From: Platanthera guangdongensis
Taxonomy: Eukaryota; Streptophyta; Magnoliopsida; Asparagales; Orchidaceae
Length of the DNA: 64,000 nt
Assembly (NCBI GenBank): GCA_039583875.1
Contig: CM077155.1
Location: 11,201,046 to 11,265,045, forward strand
Direction: 5' to 3'
A model generated the notes under the pieces. The model was not told the origin of the DNA and ran no database searches. It saw only the letters and a program-made list of their open reading frames with translations. Below, piece by piece: positions 54,581 to 64,000 of this stretch. Position 1 is the first letter of the stretch; each line of letters begins with the position of its first letter. Both the position numbers and the translations under genes were made by a program.

Positions 54581-54825
54581 TGTTAGGGGTCTTATTATGT
54601 CATAATTTATTTCTTATTAGTCACGCCCTTATATGACATTGTTATTTATGTTATGTCTTTATGAGTTGTCATTTTTAGTCACATGTCCAAGTCTGTCTCG
54701 TATTTCCATTATAGGTTTGTTGTAAGTCTTATTTAAATGACCCATTGGGTCTTGTATTGGTAGAAATGAAGAAAGTCTATTTTCCTTAACCCTAAAAAAA
54801 GACCTTGGAAGTTCTCTCTCTCTTG
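54581..54825 (+). repeat. 3' LTR of RLG-E, truncated
   Basis: It matches the 5' LTR start and continues to TTGGAAGTTCTCTCTCTC, then changes to unrelated AT-rich DNA (54826-55007). Confidence 0.82.
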
Positions 54826-55007
54826 ATCACAAATATCATAATTTAAACAAGAGGATAATAATGATATATAATTGAGAGTGCACTGAAATTAAATATAGAA
54901 CAAATAAGTGTTATACGTCTACCAAAAGACAAACGATCACATTAAAATAAGCAAAATATTACTTAAAATAATAAGATATTTTTGTACAAGTGTAAAACAA
55001 TGAAATT

Positions 55008-55129
55008 TGTTAGAATATGCAGTCCTTTTATGTTTTATTTTTCCTTCTATTTTTGTTGTTATATCCCTTTCATATATAGAGGGGTTCTTTATCCAAATGA
55101 AATGAATTACAATTTTCTGGCAACTAACA
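55008..55129 (+). repeat. 5' LTR of RLC-D (122 bp)
   Basis: TGTTAGAATATGCAGTCC to AACTAACA. It matches the 3' LTR with few changes, and contains TATATAGAGGGG about 45 bp from the end. Confidence 0.93.
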
Positions 55130-55605
55130 TGGTATAGAGCGCGACATGCTTCTGGTGCCCTAATCTCTCGTCCACTCCACCGTTCACACTCGCATGCCAC
55201 TCCAACTTATGTGAGCCTTCCGCTCCAGTTGACACCCACGAGCCCCAATTTCTTTCGTGAGCCTCTTCTTCTTTTTTCCGCTCGGGTTCTGCTCGGTACT
55301 CTTCCGCTCGTTCCGTTCGGCGCTTCTTCTTCAGCCCCTTTTTTGGCGTCGGATCCTCAATGCAGTGAGTGGTCTGCTTCTTCCGACGCCATCAGCCCTT
55401 CGTGGTGCTCTTGTGGAGTGGATTTCTTTTCTTCTCCGAATTTCTATTCCTGAGCCATTATGTCTAGCGGTGCTGATTCTCCCGCTCCCTCGTCAGTGAT
55501 TGTCTCTCCTGCGAGTTTTCTCTATGGAAACCCTGATAATAATATCAAATCACTACCATTCGTCTAAATGACTCTAATTACCTTTCATGGTCCTGACCTA
55601 TCACC

Positions 55606-56690
55606 TTGGCGCTCAAGAGCTGTCATCTCTTTGGCCATATCACTGGCCAAATGAAGGAACCAGATAGGACCTATTCCGAATGGATACAGTGGGAGTCGAA
55701 AAATTCCTTAGTCATGTCCTCTCTTACTAAATCGATGCAGGAATACATCGCCCATAATTATCCATTCCTCGACAATGTTGCGGACATTTGGCGACGAGCG
55801 GAGTCTACCTACTCTCATCGAGGCAATGCTGCTCAGATATTCCAGTTGCGACAGAAGATATCCTTACTCCGACAGGGTGACCGTCCTCCTTTTACGTACT
55901 ACTTGGAGTTCACACAGCTGTATCAGGAATATGATCATTTTGATCATCTTACTTTTGTGAGACCTATTGATGAGGCGATGGTTCGTGCCATAGAAGACCG
56001 CAATTGCATATTTGAATTTCTTCATAGTCTGCATTGGGACTTCGATCAAATCAATGTTTAGATTTTGGGGCGTCCGCAATTACGTTCACTTCCCAAGGTC
56101 TGCAACATTGTGCGGTAGGAATTCGATCGCCGCCAGACCCTACTTCTTGATACTGTGCCTGAGGGGTCTGCTCTGGCTACTACATCCCCTTCTTTTCTTG
56201 GTAGTCATTCATCCCGTGACTCAAAGTTGAAGGGCTCCATCAAGGACCATCTCCTCTGTGATTATTGTGGAAAGAATCATCACACTCAGGACACTTGCTT
56301 TAAGCTCCATGGGTTCCCTCCACAAAGAGGGGGTGCTCCACCTCGCGACGGACGTGGTTTTGGGCACTCCACTGGTCATCATGCTTCTCGTGCTGCTTAT
56401 ATCATTGATGCTGCTGCAGATATTCCTCCTAGCTATTTCATCTCTGATGGCGCTGCCCCTCCTAGTACATTCACAGTGGATGAAAAGCTTTCACTCCGTC
56501 TCTTGATGGAGGGCCTTTCTACGGAGCCTTCTGCCACTTCCTCCCATGCTCACATGGGACTTCCAGGTGCTCATTCTGCTGCCTATCATCCTTCCACCGA
56601 GTGAATTATTAACTCTGGGGCCACAGATCAAATGAATAGGTCCTCTACAAGTTTTATCCTCTATACCTCTCTCTGGCCGCGATAAGATGA
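55606..56690 (+). pseudogene. Copia Gag and start of protease of RLC-D
   Basis: The frame 55606-56061 is a typical copia Gag (LVMSSLTKSMQEYIAHNYPF, then FQLRQKISLLRQGDRPPFTY). A TAG at 56059 and another near 56118 interrupt it. The frame from 56155 has the zinc knuckle CDYCGKNHHTQDTCFKLHG, complete, and a Gly-Arg-Pro stretch. The protease begins IINSGATDQMNRS: the catalytic Asp of D-S-G is Asn. Confidence 0.9.
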
Positions 56691-57049
56691 GCATTGTAGA
56701 TGGTTCCCTTTCCTCTATTGTCGGAAAGGTTTCCATCTACTGATCCTCTCTCACCTTATCCTCTGTCCTTTAAGTTCCCAATTTTTCTCGTAATTTAATT
56801 TCTATTAGTCATCTCACTAACTTCATGCACTGCTCTGCGACCTTTCTTTCTTCCTCTCGTGTTTTGAGGACCTGGTGACGGGAAAGGTGATTGGCTCTGG
56901 TAGCATCAATGGACTCTATGTGCTCGACTCCAGCCCAACTCCACCTCCTCTGGCTCTTCATTACAACACTATTCATCCATTGTATTCTTGACATTGTCGT
57001 CTGGGACACTCATCTACTTCTGTCATGAAATTGTTGTTTTTTTCTGTCT

Positions 57050-57057
57050 ACTGTTGT
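57050..57057 (+). repeat. Target-site duplication ACTGTTGT, left copy (hAT)
   Basis: ACTGTTGT lies just before the hAT end and exactly recurs at 58295-58302. Eight bases is diagnostic of hAT. Confidence 0.93.
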
Positions 57058-58294
57058 CATGGGCGGACCTACATGGCGGCACACCCGGGCACGTGCCCGG
57101 GTCGAAATTTCCGCGGATTCGAAGAGGTGTCGCACTCCGTCTCCTTTTTGCGGCTTCGCTACAGGCGTGCCCTATTTCGTGCTCTGGATCTCCTCCCCGA
57201 AGGATAGGGAGGTACTTAATCAAACGATAACATCCCTCATCCTGAAGGACCTGAACCCAGATGGTTGAACGGATCTTAATCACCAGTGAGGGTCTTCGAT
57301 TCCCTGGAGAAAATAGAGGCAGCCGATTGTGGACCTTCTTCTCCATTGAGCTAGCTGTCAGGATCTACTTTCCTCTCGATTTGACTCCTAGAGAAGACAT
57401 ATTTGCTGGTGCAATCCTCTGTTGCTATATTCTGTTCTCTGTACAAGAGCACGTAGCAGATCACCAGGAAATCTCATCTCCTCCACATCTTCTATTTCCT
57501 GCGCTGTTGTGAGGAGGAAGAACACCCAAATTTTGGTTGATTGCTGCTAGATCTGTGTAAGGAGATAGGGGCTCTTCATGGATCCATCAACAAGATCCAC
57601 TTAAATCAACTAAATTTGATCTCCATTCCCTCTGAGTAGTTGATCTAATTTTCAGGAATACTATTTAAGTTAATATTATTAGGTAAGATGTGGATGGTCT
57701 GTTTTTATGCAGGGGAAGTTTTCTTTTCATGAGAGATTTCTTATCTTAATTCCAGAAACTTTTTTTTATTTTGTATTTCTAATTTCAAGTATTCTTTGAG
57801 AGTTTTTTTTTTAATTTGTGAATGATGAAATCTGCTTATATATCTTGATTTCAAGAATTCCATGAGATTGTTTGCTTAGGTTAGGGTTTGTTGATTTTAG
57901 GGATTAGTTGATTTTAGGCATATGCACAGAATGAACTAAAATTAGGAGCAAAAAAATTTAATTGTCTCGACTAATTAATTTGATTTTATGCTATTATGAT
58001 CGATTGGAGAAGTGACTGTTATGCAAAGAAATAAGATAAACTGGTAGATAACAACAAGAAAATCTTTAGATGATTTTGTCTGAGAACTTTTTGATGATAT
58101 TGACTGTAAGCTTTTGCTGTAAGCTTATTTGTTGTTAACATCAGTTCTTTATCATAAATTGTAAAATTAAGCAAAACAATTCAAAACACGGAAAAAATAT
58201 TTTTAGTTAGTAAATCACACCATTTAAATGATGTTAAAGACTTGATTTAATAGGTGCCCGAGTTGAGCGGAAATCCTAGTTCCGCCACTGACAG
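57058..58294. mobile_element. Non-autonomous hAT element (1237 bp) inside RLC-D
   Basis: The left end reads CATGGGCGGACCTACATGG and the right end, reversed, CTGTCAGTGGCGGAACTAGG; both contain the CAGTGGCGGA-type hAT terminus, though imperfect. An exact 8-bp duplication flanks it, and the retrotransposon frame continues across the duplication. A 20-bp perfect palindrome lies at 57083-57102 (ACCCGGGCAC + GTGCCCGGGT). Inside, no transposase domain is visible; 57690-58250 is AT-rich. Confidence 0.9.
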
Positions 58295-58302
58295 ACTGTT
58301 GT

Positions 58303-59340
58303 CTTTAATTCACTTGTGCCTGATGTCTATACTATTAACAAACATCACCGTACTTCGTTTAATCATGTTTCGTTACCTAGTTCTACACTTTTTGTCGTTA
58401 TTCATACTGATATCTGGGGGTCTTGCCCCATACCTTCTATTTCTGGTTGTATGTGCTTTGTTAATTTTATTGATTGTTTCTCTCATACTACTTAGTTATA
58501 TTTGATGCGCAACAAAAGTGATGTTTTTTCTATTTTCCGACGATTTCATAATATGATCTCCACTAATTTCATACCACAATTAAAACCCTTCGCAGTCACA
58601 ATAACCACGAATACAAGGATTCACAGTTTGAGTGATATCTTGCTGATCATGACATCCTCCACTAGACTACCTGTGCTTATTCCCCAGCACAAAATGTTGT
58701 TGCTGAGCGGAAAAATAGTCTTTTCCTGGAAGTTGCTCGTTGCCTCTTGTCCACCATGCGTCTTCCAAAATTCTATTAGGGTGATGTGGTCCTTACTGCG
58801 ACATATCTTATTAATCGTATGCCCTCCTGTGTCCTTGGGAATGCTACTCCTCTTAGCACTCTCCATGTGCCTCCTACTTAGCTTTCTCCAAAGGTGTTTG
58901 GACATGTCTGCTTCGTTCACATCCACCACCCTCGCCCTTCCAAACTTGATCCGTGCAGACTCAAGGGTGTTTTTATTGGCTACTCTCCTACGTAGAAGGG
59001 GTACAAGTGTTTTCACCCACCTATAAAGAAAGTGTTTGTCACTCTGGATGTCACGTTACGTGTACTATCCTACTTCGGATGACCCGGCCTCGGGTGAACC
59101 CCCTAATGTACCTATTCCTTCTGTTCCTCTACCCATACCTCCACCGTATCCCTCACTTCAGGGGGAGTCTACACTAGTGGAAGTGAGTCCTCTTGTGTCC
59201 CTACCTCTTCCCTCCACGGCTCCTAGCTTGCAGGTAACCAGGTATATATTCAGCGTACAAAGAGGACAAGCACACAAGATCCGACTATACCATCAGAACA
59301 GTCATTGGATACTGACTCAGGGCCTTCTGATCCACTAATT
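58303..59340 (+). pseudogene. Copia integrase of RLC-D
   Basis: Fragments in three frames show the core (HTDIWGSCPIPSISGC and FVNFIDCFSH at about 58400-58490). Later come the region of the third catalytic residue (NVVAERKNSLFL-type, about 58690-58725) and the C-terminal FGHVCFVHIHHPRPSKLDPC at about 58890-58950. No frame is open beyond 180 codons. The N-terminal zinc part lies left of the hAT. Confidence 0.8.
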
Positions 59341-59479
59341 TCCCCTAGGAAATGTATCCGCTCTTGTACTCATCATCTTCTCTCACATTATGTATCTTAT
59401 GACTCCTTTTTTACTTCCTATAAGGCATTTGTGTCTTCCCTTGCTTCTTTTTCCATATCTGTATCTTGGCAATAGGCTC

Positions 59480-60155
59480 TGGAGGTCCCTATATGAAGAG
59501 AGGCGATGGTTGAGGAAATGACTGCTCTTGAGAAGAACCATACATGAGATTTGATGCATCTTCCCTATGGAAAGAAGACAGTTAGGTGTAAATGAGCGTT
59601 CTCTGTTAAACAGAACTCTCAATGGATTGTCGAGAGGTGCAAGACACGATTGGTTGTTGTTATACACAAACTCTTGGTATTAACCATCAAGAAAGATTTA
59701 CCCCGATGGCAAAGAAAAACACTATTAGGGTCTTGTTATCCTGTGCTGCCTGCAAAGATTGGAATCTTGGACAACATGATGTGAAGAACGCGTTCCTCCA
59801 TGAGGATCTGGATGAGGAGGTCAACATGTCTATTCCACCAGGTCTCACACCTAAAGGTGCAAAAGGGAAATTCTGCAGATTAAAAAAGACTCTATATGGG
59901 TTGAAACAATCCCCAAGATCCCGGTTTGGGAGGTTGCACAAAGCTATGGTGTCATTTGGATATCACCAGAGCCATGCTGATCATGCACTGTTCATCAAAC
60001 ATAGGACCGGGAAGCTCACCGTTCTCATTGTATATGTTGATGATATAGTCATAACAGAGGATGATGTCGAAAAAATCCAGAATCTAAAACAGAAAGTAGC
60101 CAGGGAGTTTAAGATCAAGGACCTGGGAAAACTCAAGTATTTCGTGGATATTTAG
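59480..60155 (+). pseudogene. Copia reverse transcriptase of RLC-D
   Basis: The open part (59622-60155) has QERFTPMAKKNTIRVLLSCA, LGQHDVKNAFLHEDLDEEV, RLKKTLYGLKQSPRSRFG and IVYVDDIVITEDD with Y-V-D-D intact, then KDLGKLKYFVDI and a TAG. Upstream, MVEEMTALEKNHT-type linker sequence is at about 59510. Confidence 0.92.
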
Positions 60156-60990
60156 GTCGCAAGATCCAAGCAGAAAATCTTCATTTCTCAAAGAAAATAT
60201 ACTTTGGATCCCCTTGAGAAGATGGGGATGAGTGGATGTAGTCCAACTGACACCCCGATTGAAGCAAATCACCGATTGGGGCACGATAATGAAGAGGTGA
60301 TTGAAGACATCTCTGAGTTTCAGAGATTAGTGGGGAGGCTAATTGACATGTCCCACACTCGCCCGAATATTTCTTATACGGTGAGTGCTATCGGCCAGTT
60401 CATGCATGCTCCAAAGACACGTCATGTGGATGCAACTCACAGAATTATTAAGTACCTCAAATCCTCACCAGGAAGGGGTATCCTGTTTGCACCGAATCTA
60501 GGCCTAAATATTGAAGTTTACATTGATGTCGATTAAGCCGGGTCTGTTGAGGATCGATAATCAACTTTTGGACATTATCCCTTGTTGGGGGCAACTTTGT
60601 TACTTGGAGGAGCAAGAAGCAACAAGTTGTGGCAAGATTTAGCGCAGAAGCCGAGTTTAGAGCTATGGCTCACGAGGTTTGTGAAGGCTTATGGCTACGC
60701 TCATTGATGAGTGACCTAGGTCTTGCAGAAATAGGATCCATCCCGGCCGTATTGTGACAATAAGTCAGCTATTAGTATCGCCCACAATCCCGTTCAACAT
60801 GACCACACTAAGCACATTGAAGTAGATTGACACTTCATCAAGGAGAACATTGAGAGAGGAATTGTGTGTACTCCTTTTGTGCCCTCTGACAGACAGCTAA
60901 TGGACATTCTCACCAAAGGATTGAATGGGAAATTGGGAATATATTTGGAAAGATTGTTGACAAGTTGGGCATGATTAACATCTCACGCCC
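60156..60990 (+). pseudogene. Copia connection and RNase H of RLC-D
   Basis: 60204-60536 has the end of the reverse transcriptase (PLEKMGMSGCSPTDTPIEAN, LVGRLIDMSHTRPNISYTVS) and a TAA at 60534. RNase H follows in changing frames, with WRSKKQQVVARFSAEAEFRA at about 60610 and KHIEVD then a stop near 60825. The last codons end a few bases before the LTR, after a purine-rich TTGAGGGGTAG. Confidence 0.9.
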
Positions 60991-61004
60991 AACTTGAGGG
61001 GTAG

Positions 61005-61127
61005 TGTTAGAATATGCAGTCCTTTTTTGTTTTATTTTTCCTTCTATTTTTGTTGTTATATCCCCTCCATATATACATGGGGTATTTTATCCAAATAAAA
61101 TGAATTACAATTTTCTGCTTACCAACA
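61005..61127 (+). repeat. 3' LTR of RLC-D (123 bp)
   Basis: TGTTAGAATATGCAGTCC to TACCAACA, matching the 5' copy. Confidence 0.93.
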
Positions 61128-61147
61128 AAAATAAATGTGGATCTTAC

Positions 61148-61479
61148 CAAATAAAGAGTTGTCAATATAGGTATAGAAATTCAGTGGGGGATGTGGTGTA
61201 GGTACACCGGGGAAACAATAGTAGACTGAATCCAATATTTTGAAAGTGATTCAGAGGGCTGAAATGAAATGACCAGGCGAAGTCGAGTAGTCTTGGATGA
61301 CAGGATAGGGGAGGCAACAACTGTGGAGGGACTGGTTGCGTGTTGAATTGTTTGCAAGACGGGTTAATTGGCTATTTTGGAGTTAGGGCTGCGCAGGGAA
61401 TACATTCTAGAAGGCTGGAAATGGGATTCAAAACAGTTTGGGTTGGGATAGAGAATGGTAGGTACAAGCCGGCGGTTCC
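61148..61479 (-). other. Exon-like segment, copy 2 (332 bp), decayed
   Basis: It aligns base for base with 50686-51016 over its whole length and is bounded by TCCCAG upstream and GTAAGATCC downstream on the minus strand. In the frame that is open in copy 1 it has several stops. The 3' LTR of RLC-D ends only about 20 bp past the putative donor, so the retrotransposon would lie in the following intron. Confidence 0.5.
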
Positions 61480-62127
61480 TGGGATTCCAGAATTGGGGCA
61501 GTTATTGGTTTGACCTTTAGAGGAGGTGGGAAGGTTGTTGGAGAGCAGTCAGCTGAAAGGATAGACCAGGAGAGGGGCTGCTGGAAAAGGAAAGATTGAT
61601 GGAGGCTAGGAAAAGCAGTGGCGGCGGCACTGGACACAAGGGATGGCCGCAGTGGAGACAACTGTGAGGAATTTTGTCAAAGGAGAAGGCTCTTGTCGGC
61701 GTTGGGGAAGATGGGGAGAGCGCGGATGGCTCGTACCTAGGCATTGGAGGCAGGAAAGGTGGCGGGCAGGGAAGTTGGCACCCCTGGAGGAAGAAACCTG
61801 CATTGTCGCACCACAAGGGGGCTCTCGATGTCGCATCGAGAGCAAGACTAAGTGGCTCCTTTTTGAAACCTAACTTTTTGACCCCTCCACTATCGGCTAC
61901 TAGCATCATATTAAAAGGGCTCGCGATTAAGTTAAATACATTTGATGGCTATGATGGCTCGACGGATAATTTAAACTAACTCTCATAATACATCTTATAA
62001 AAATATGAAAAATCGAGCCGGCCATGATCATGATCTCCGATTGTTCATCCGACGATGCAAAAATGTTGATCTCATAAATATATGAAAATGTGCGCAATCA
62101 ATTTTCATCAAAATCTCGCAAACAGAG
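61480..62127. other. Stretch without recognised gene
   Basis: The first 50 bp continue the similarity to copy 1. A minus-strand frame (61909-61517) rich in Pro, Ser and Leu has no recognisable domain. 61910-62127 is AT-rich. Confidence 0.4.
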
Positions 62128-62294
62128 TATAGAGAAAGTTCCAAACCTTGTATATACTTCTTGAATACCGAAAAACAAGTATGAGTGCAAATATATAGGA
62201 GAGAAGAGAGTAAGATCTAGCTATACAAACAATGTGAGACTAAACACTAACTCTGACAGAGTCAATACATCATTTTTCCTCGTATTTTCTAACA
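62128..62294 (-). repeat. 3' LTR of RLC-F (about 167 bp)
   Basis: TATAGAGAAAGTTCC to TTTTCTAACA, followed by CTCCCCCGCAAGCTGG as in RLC-C. The other LTR is not in the window. Confidence 0.8.
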
Positions 62295-63534
62295 CTCCCC
62301 CGCAAGCTGGAGCGTACAAAATGTAGGCACCAAGCTTGGACAAGAGCAGATAGTAGAGACGCCGAGGTAAGGCCTTGGTGATGATATCCGCAACTTGCTG
62401 AGCAGCAGGAACATGTGTTAACTCTATCTTCTTCGACTGAATCTTCTCACGAATGAAGTGACAGTCAACTTCAATATGTTTTGTCCGTTCATGAAAGACT
62501 GGATTCTTGGCAATGTGTATAGCAGCTTGACTGTCTCCCAATAAAGTTGCAGGTGAGGAGAGCTTGACTCCTAGATCATCAAGGAGACCCTCAAGCCACG
62601 TGAGCTCAGACACAACAACTGTCATAGATCGATACTCAGCCCTGACAGATAAGCGAGCAACCACGGACTGTTTCTTGTTGCGCCATGTAATAAGATGTCC
62701 TCCAAAGTAAGTGCAATATCCACTTGTGGAACGACGGTCATCCAAAGAGCCAGCATAATCAACATCAGAATATGCAATCAGAGATAAAGGAGACGAAGAG
62801 GGCGTGTATACAATCCCTTGTCCAGGAGCAGTCTTCAAGTAACGAAGAATACGTTTGACAGCATGAAGATGAGAGATATATGGCTCATGCATGAATCGAC
62901 TGACAATTCCAACAGCAAATGATATATCAGGTCTAGTAACAGTGAGGTATATCGTCTTTCCCACAAGGCGACGATAATACTCTGGATTCGGAAGGAGCAA
63001 ATCAGAGTCCGAGGCATGAACACAAAGCTTGTGATTGATATCCATGAGAGTGTCAGTAGGCTTGCATCCAAAATAGCCCGCATCATGAAGTAGGTCAAGA
63101 CGGTACTTTCTCTGAGATAACACAAGCCCATCAGGTCTCCGAGCCACTTCGAGAACAAGAAAATATCGAAGGCTTCCCAAGTCCTTTGTTTGAAACACAG
63201 TTGCTAGATGCTGTTTGATCATCTGTATTCCTGAAAGATCATCTTCTGTAATCAGAATATCATCCACATAAACCAAAAGAATTACTGTGCCCGTTGGACG
63301 ATGACGAGTAAATAGAGAGAAGTCGGCCGAACTCTGAGTGAACCCAACAACACTAACGGTCTTGCTAAATTTATCAAACCATGCCCGAGGAGACTGTTTG
63401 AGACCATAAAAAGACTTCTTCAGACAACAGACAAGAGACTCCCCCGTGGTCCCAAACCCGGGAGGTTGCTGCATATAAACGGTCTCCTGCAAATTGTCAT
63501 TAAGAAAGACATTTTTGACATCCAATTGGAGCAA
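62221..63534 (-). CDS. Copia reverse transcriptase-RNase H of RLC-F, 437-codon open frame
   Basis: This is the longest open frame in the window. It begins inside the palm (MLQLDVKNVFLNDNLQETVY) and has LKKSFYGLKQSPRAWFDKF, the active site LLVYVDDILITEDD, KDLGSLRYFL and RPDISFAVGIVSRFM. RNase H follows with AYSDVDYAGSLDDRRSTSGY, SVRAEYRSMTVVVSELTWLE, LGDSQAAIHIAKNPVFHERT and VADIITKALPRRLYY. Catalytic residues are present. The frame passes the polypurine tract and ends 74 bp inside the LTR (VFSLTLFV). The N-terminal reverse transcriptase lies right of 63534 in broken frames. Confidence 0.92.
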   Translation of the reverse strand: MLQLDVKNVFLNDNLQETVYMQQPPGFGTTGESLVCCLKKSFYGLKQSPRAWFDKFSKTVSVVGFTQSSADFSLFTRHRPTGTVILLVYVDDILITEDDLSGIQMIKQHLATVFQTKDLGSLRYFLVLEVARRPDGLVLSQRKYRLDLLHDAGYFGCKPTDTLMDINHKLCVHASDSDLLLPNPEYYRRLVGKTIYLTVTRPDISFAVGIVSRFMHEPYISHLHAVKRILRYLKTAPGQGIVYTPSSSPLSLIAYSDVDYAGSLDDRRSTSGYCTYFGGHLITWRNKKQSVVARLSVRAEYRSMTVVVSELTWLEGLLDDLGVKLSSPATLLGDSQAAIHIAKNPVFHERTKHIEVDCHFIREKIQSKKIELTHVPAAQQVADIITKALPRRLYYLLLSKLGAYILYAPACGGVLENTRKNDVLTLSELVFSLTLFV

Positions 63535-64000
63535 GGGTCAGTGGCGGTGAGCATCGAGGGAGATCAACACACGAAAATTATTGAGTTTAGCGAATGGAGA
63601 AAAAATCTCATCATAATCCAAGCCTTATTGTTGAGTGAAGCCGCGAGCTACAAGACGAGCTTTCAAACGTTGAACTGTCCCATCTGGACCCTATTTGACG
63701 GCAAACACCCACTTACATCCCACACAAGATTGTCCAGGAGGAAGTGAGACCAAATCCCAAGTGTGGCTTGCCCGAAGAGCAGACATTTCCTCGTCCATAG
63801 CCGCCCGTCATCCAGGATGCTGGAGAGCCTCCTATACAGAATTAGGGGTGGAGATAGAGGATAAAGAAAGAGCACTTTGTCGGAGTTCCGGAGAGAGGCG
63901 GTGAAAAGAGACATAGTTGGCCAGCGGGTGGGCAGTGGAAGCTGTTGGCGGATCCACAGGCTGCAAAACATCATTAGACCAGGGCAGCTCCCGTATATCA
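63535..64000 (-). pseudogene. RLC-F pol linker and reverse-transcriptase start, broken
   Basis: Frames at 63974-63663 and others read segments such as WDLVSLPPGQSCVGCKWVF-type sequence and the M-x-E-E-M linker (63780-63830), with a TAA at about 63628. The order fits the region between integrase and the palm. Confidence 0.75.

Larger units (their letters stand above)
52858..54825 (+). mobile_element. LTR retrotransposon RLG-E, gypsy-like, most of pol deleted
   Basis: LTR copies start at 52858 (TGTTAGGGGTCTTATTATG) and 54581 (same), with a primer-binding site TGGTATCAGAGCC at 53164. Before the 3' LTR the last codons read FELEDKLDLKAGRDVRG, resembling the chromodomain end of several plant gypsy elements (pattern F-x-L-E-D-K). 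Less than 1.5 kb lies between the LTRs, so most of gag-pol is gone. The 5' LTR has lost two stretches of about 20 and 50 bp relative to the 3' copy. The 3' LTR breaks off in a CT repeat at about 54825, so the right end and its duplication are missing. Confidence 0.75.
55008..61127 (+). mobile_element. Ty1/copia retrotransposon RLC-D, very short LTRs, split by a hAT element
   Basis: LTRs of 122 bp (55008-55129) and 123 bp (61005-61127) enclose a primer-binding site (TGGTATAGAGC), gag, protease, integrase, reverse transcriptase and RNase H in copia order. A hAT element (57058-58294) interrupts the pre-integrase region. Flanks are AAATT and AAAAT, similar but not equal. Removing the hAT leaves 4.9 kb, a normal copia length. 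The domains carry many stops. Confidence 0.93.
62128..64000 (-). mobile_element. Ty1/copia retrotransposon RLC-F, 3' part, cut by the window edge
   Basis: A short LTR (62128-62294, starting TATAGAGAAAG, probably TG mutated to TA), a polypurine tract and the RNase H and reverse transcriptase of a copia element follow in this order on the minus strand. The protein and LTR style match RLC-C. The rest lies beyond base 64000. Confidence 0.93.

Noticed and set aside
57023..57512. Small frames on both strands within the hAT element
   Set aside because: None has the hAT dimerisation or catalytic motifs; the element is non-autonomous.

Overview
The window is eukaryotic, and almost certainly nuclear DNA of a flowering plant. 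It is packed with plant-type LTR retrotransposons (Ty1/copia and Ty3/gypsy), primed in the usual plant way by a TGGTATCAGAG-like site. It also holds a Mutator-like (MULE) DNA transposon, a hAT element, short MITEs, a LINE remnant and AT- and G-rich simple repeats. I see no bacterial operon, CRISPR array, rRNA or tRNA gene, and no intact host gene. The species cannot be named from this sequence.

Layout, left to right. 1-3726 is the 3' end of a Ty3/gypsy element (integrase, chromodomain-like tail, 2.1 kb LTR). 3728-3960 is a LINE reverse-transcriptase tail. Into it has inserted RLC-A (3966-14956, minus strand), a large SIRE-type copia element with an extra ORF downstream of pol; its 5' LTR runs into a gap of exactly 500 N. 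15457-23490 is a mosaic of coding-like debris, a MITE, a perfect-palindrome array, an orphan LTR piece, a TATA-centred dispersed repeat and a G-rich minisatellite. 23650-29008 is copia RLC-B (plus strand). 29009-29929 holds more of the dispersed repeat and a TA microsatellite.

29930-42467 is a MULE with inverted repeats of about 80-90 bp. It is interrupted twice: by a deleted SIRE-type copia (RLC-N1, 30654-34950, exact 5-bp duplication GATGT) and by another copia (RLC-N2, 36456-about 41775). 42855-43654 carries two minus-strand exons of an unidentified host gene with a MITE between them. 44179-49472 is copia RLC-C (minus strand, exact duplication CTTGC). 50686-51016 and 61148-61479 are two copies of the same exon-like segment (331 and 332 bp). 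Between them lie tandem duplications around long G tracts, a deleted gypsy-like element (52858-about 54825), and copia RLC-D (55008-61127), which is split by a hAT element (57058-58294, exact 8-bp duplication). The right edge is copia RLC-F (minus strand).

The coding regions are transposon genes, nearly all broken by stops, frameshifts or lost catalytic residues. They do not form a pathway; the structure is one of repeated nested insertion. The most unusual theme is that at least six unrelated repeat blocks, mostly in LTRs, are built of arrays of short CpG-containing inverted repeats. Examples are GTGTCGACAC, TTCGTCGA-N7-TCGACGAA, CCGCA..TGCGG, GACACG-GG-CGTGTC, GTCG-N6-CGAC, and a 22-24 bp perfect palindrome starting GGCGTTGAGTG.
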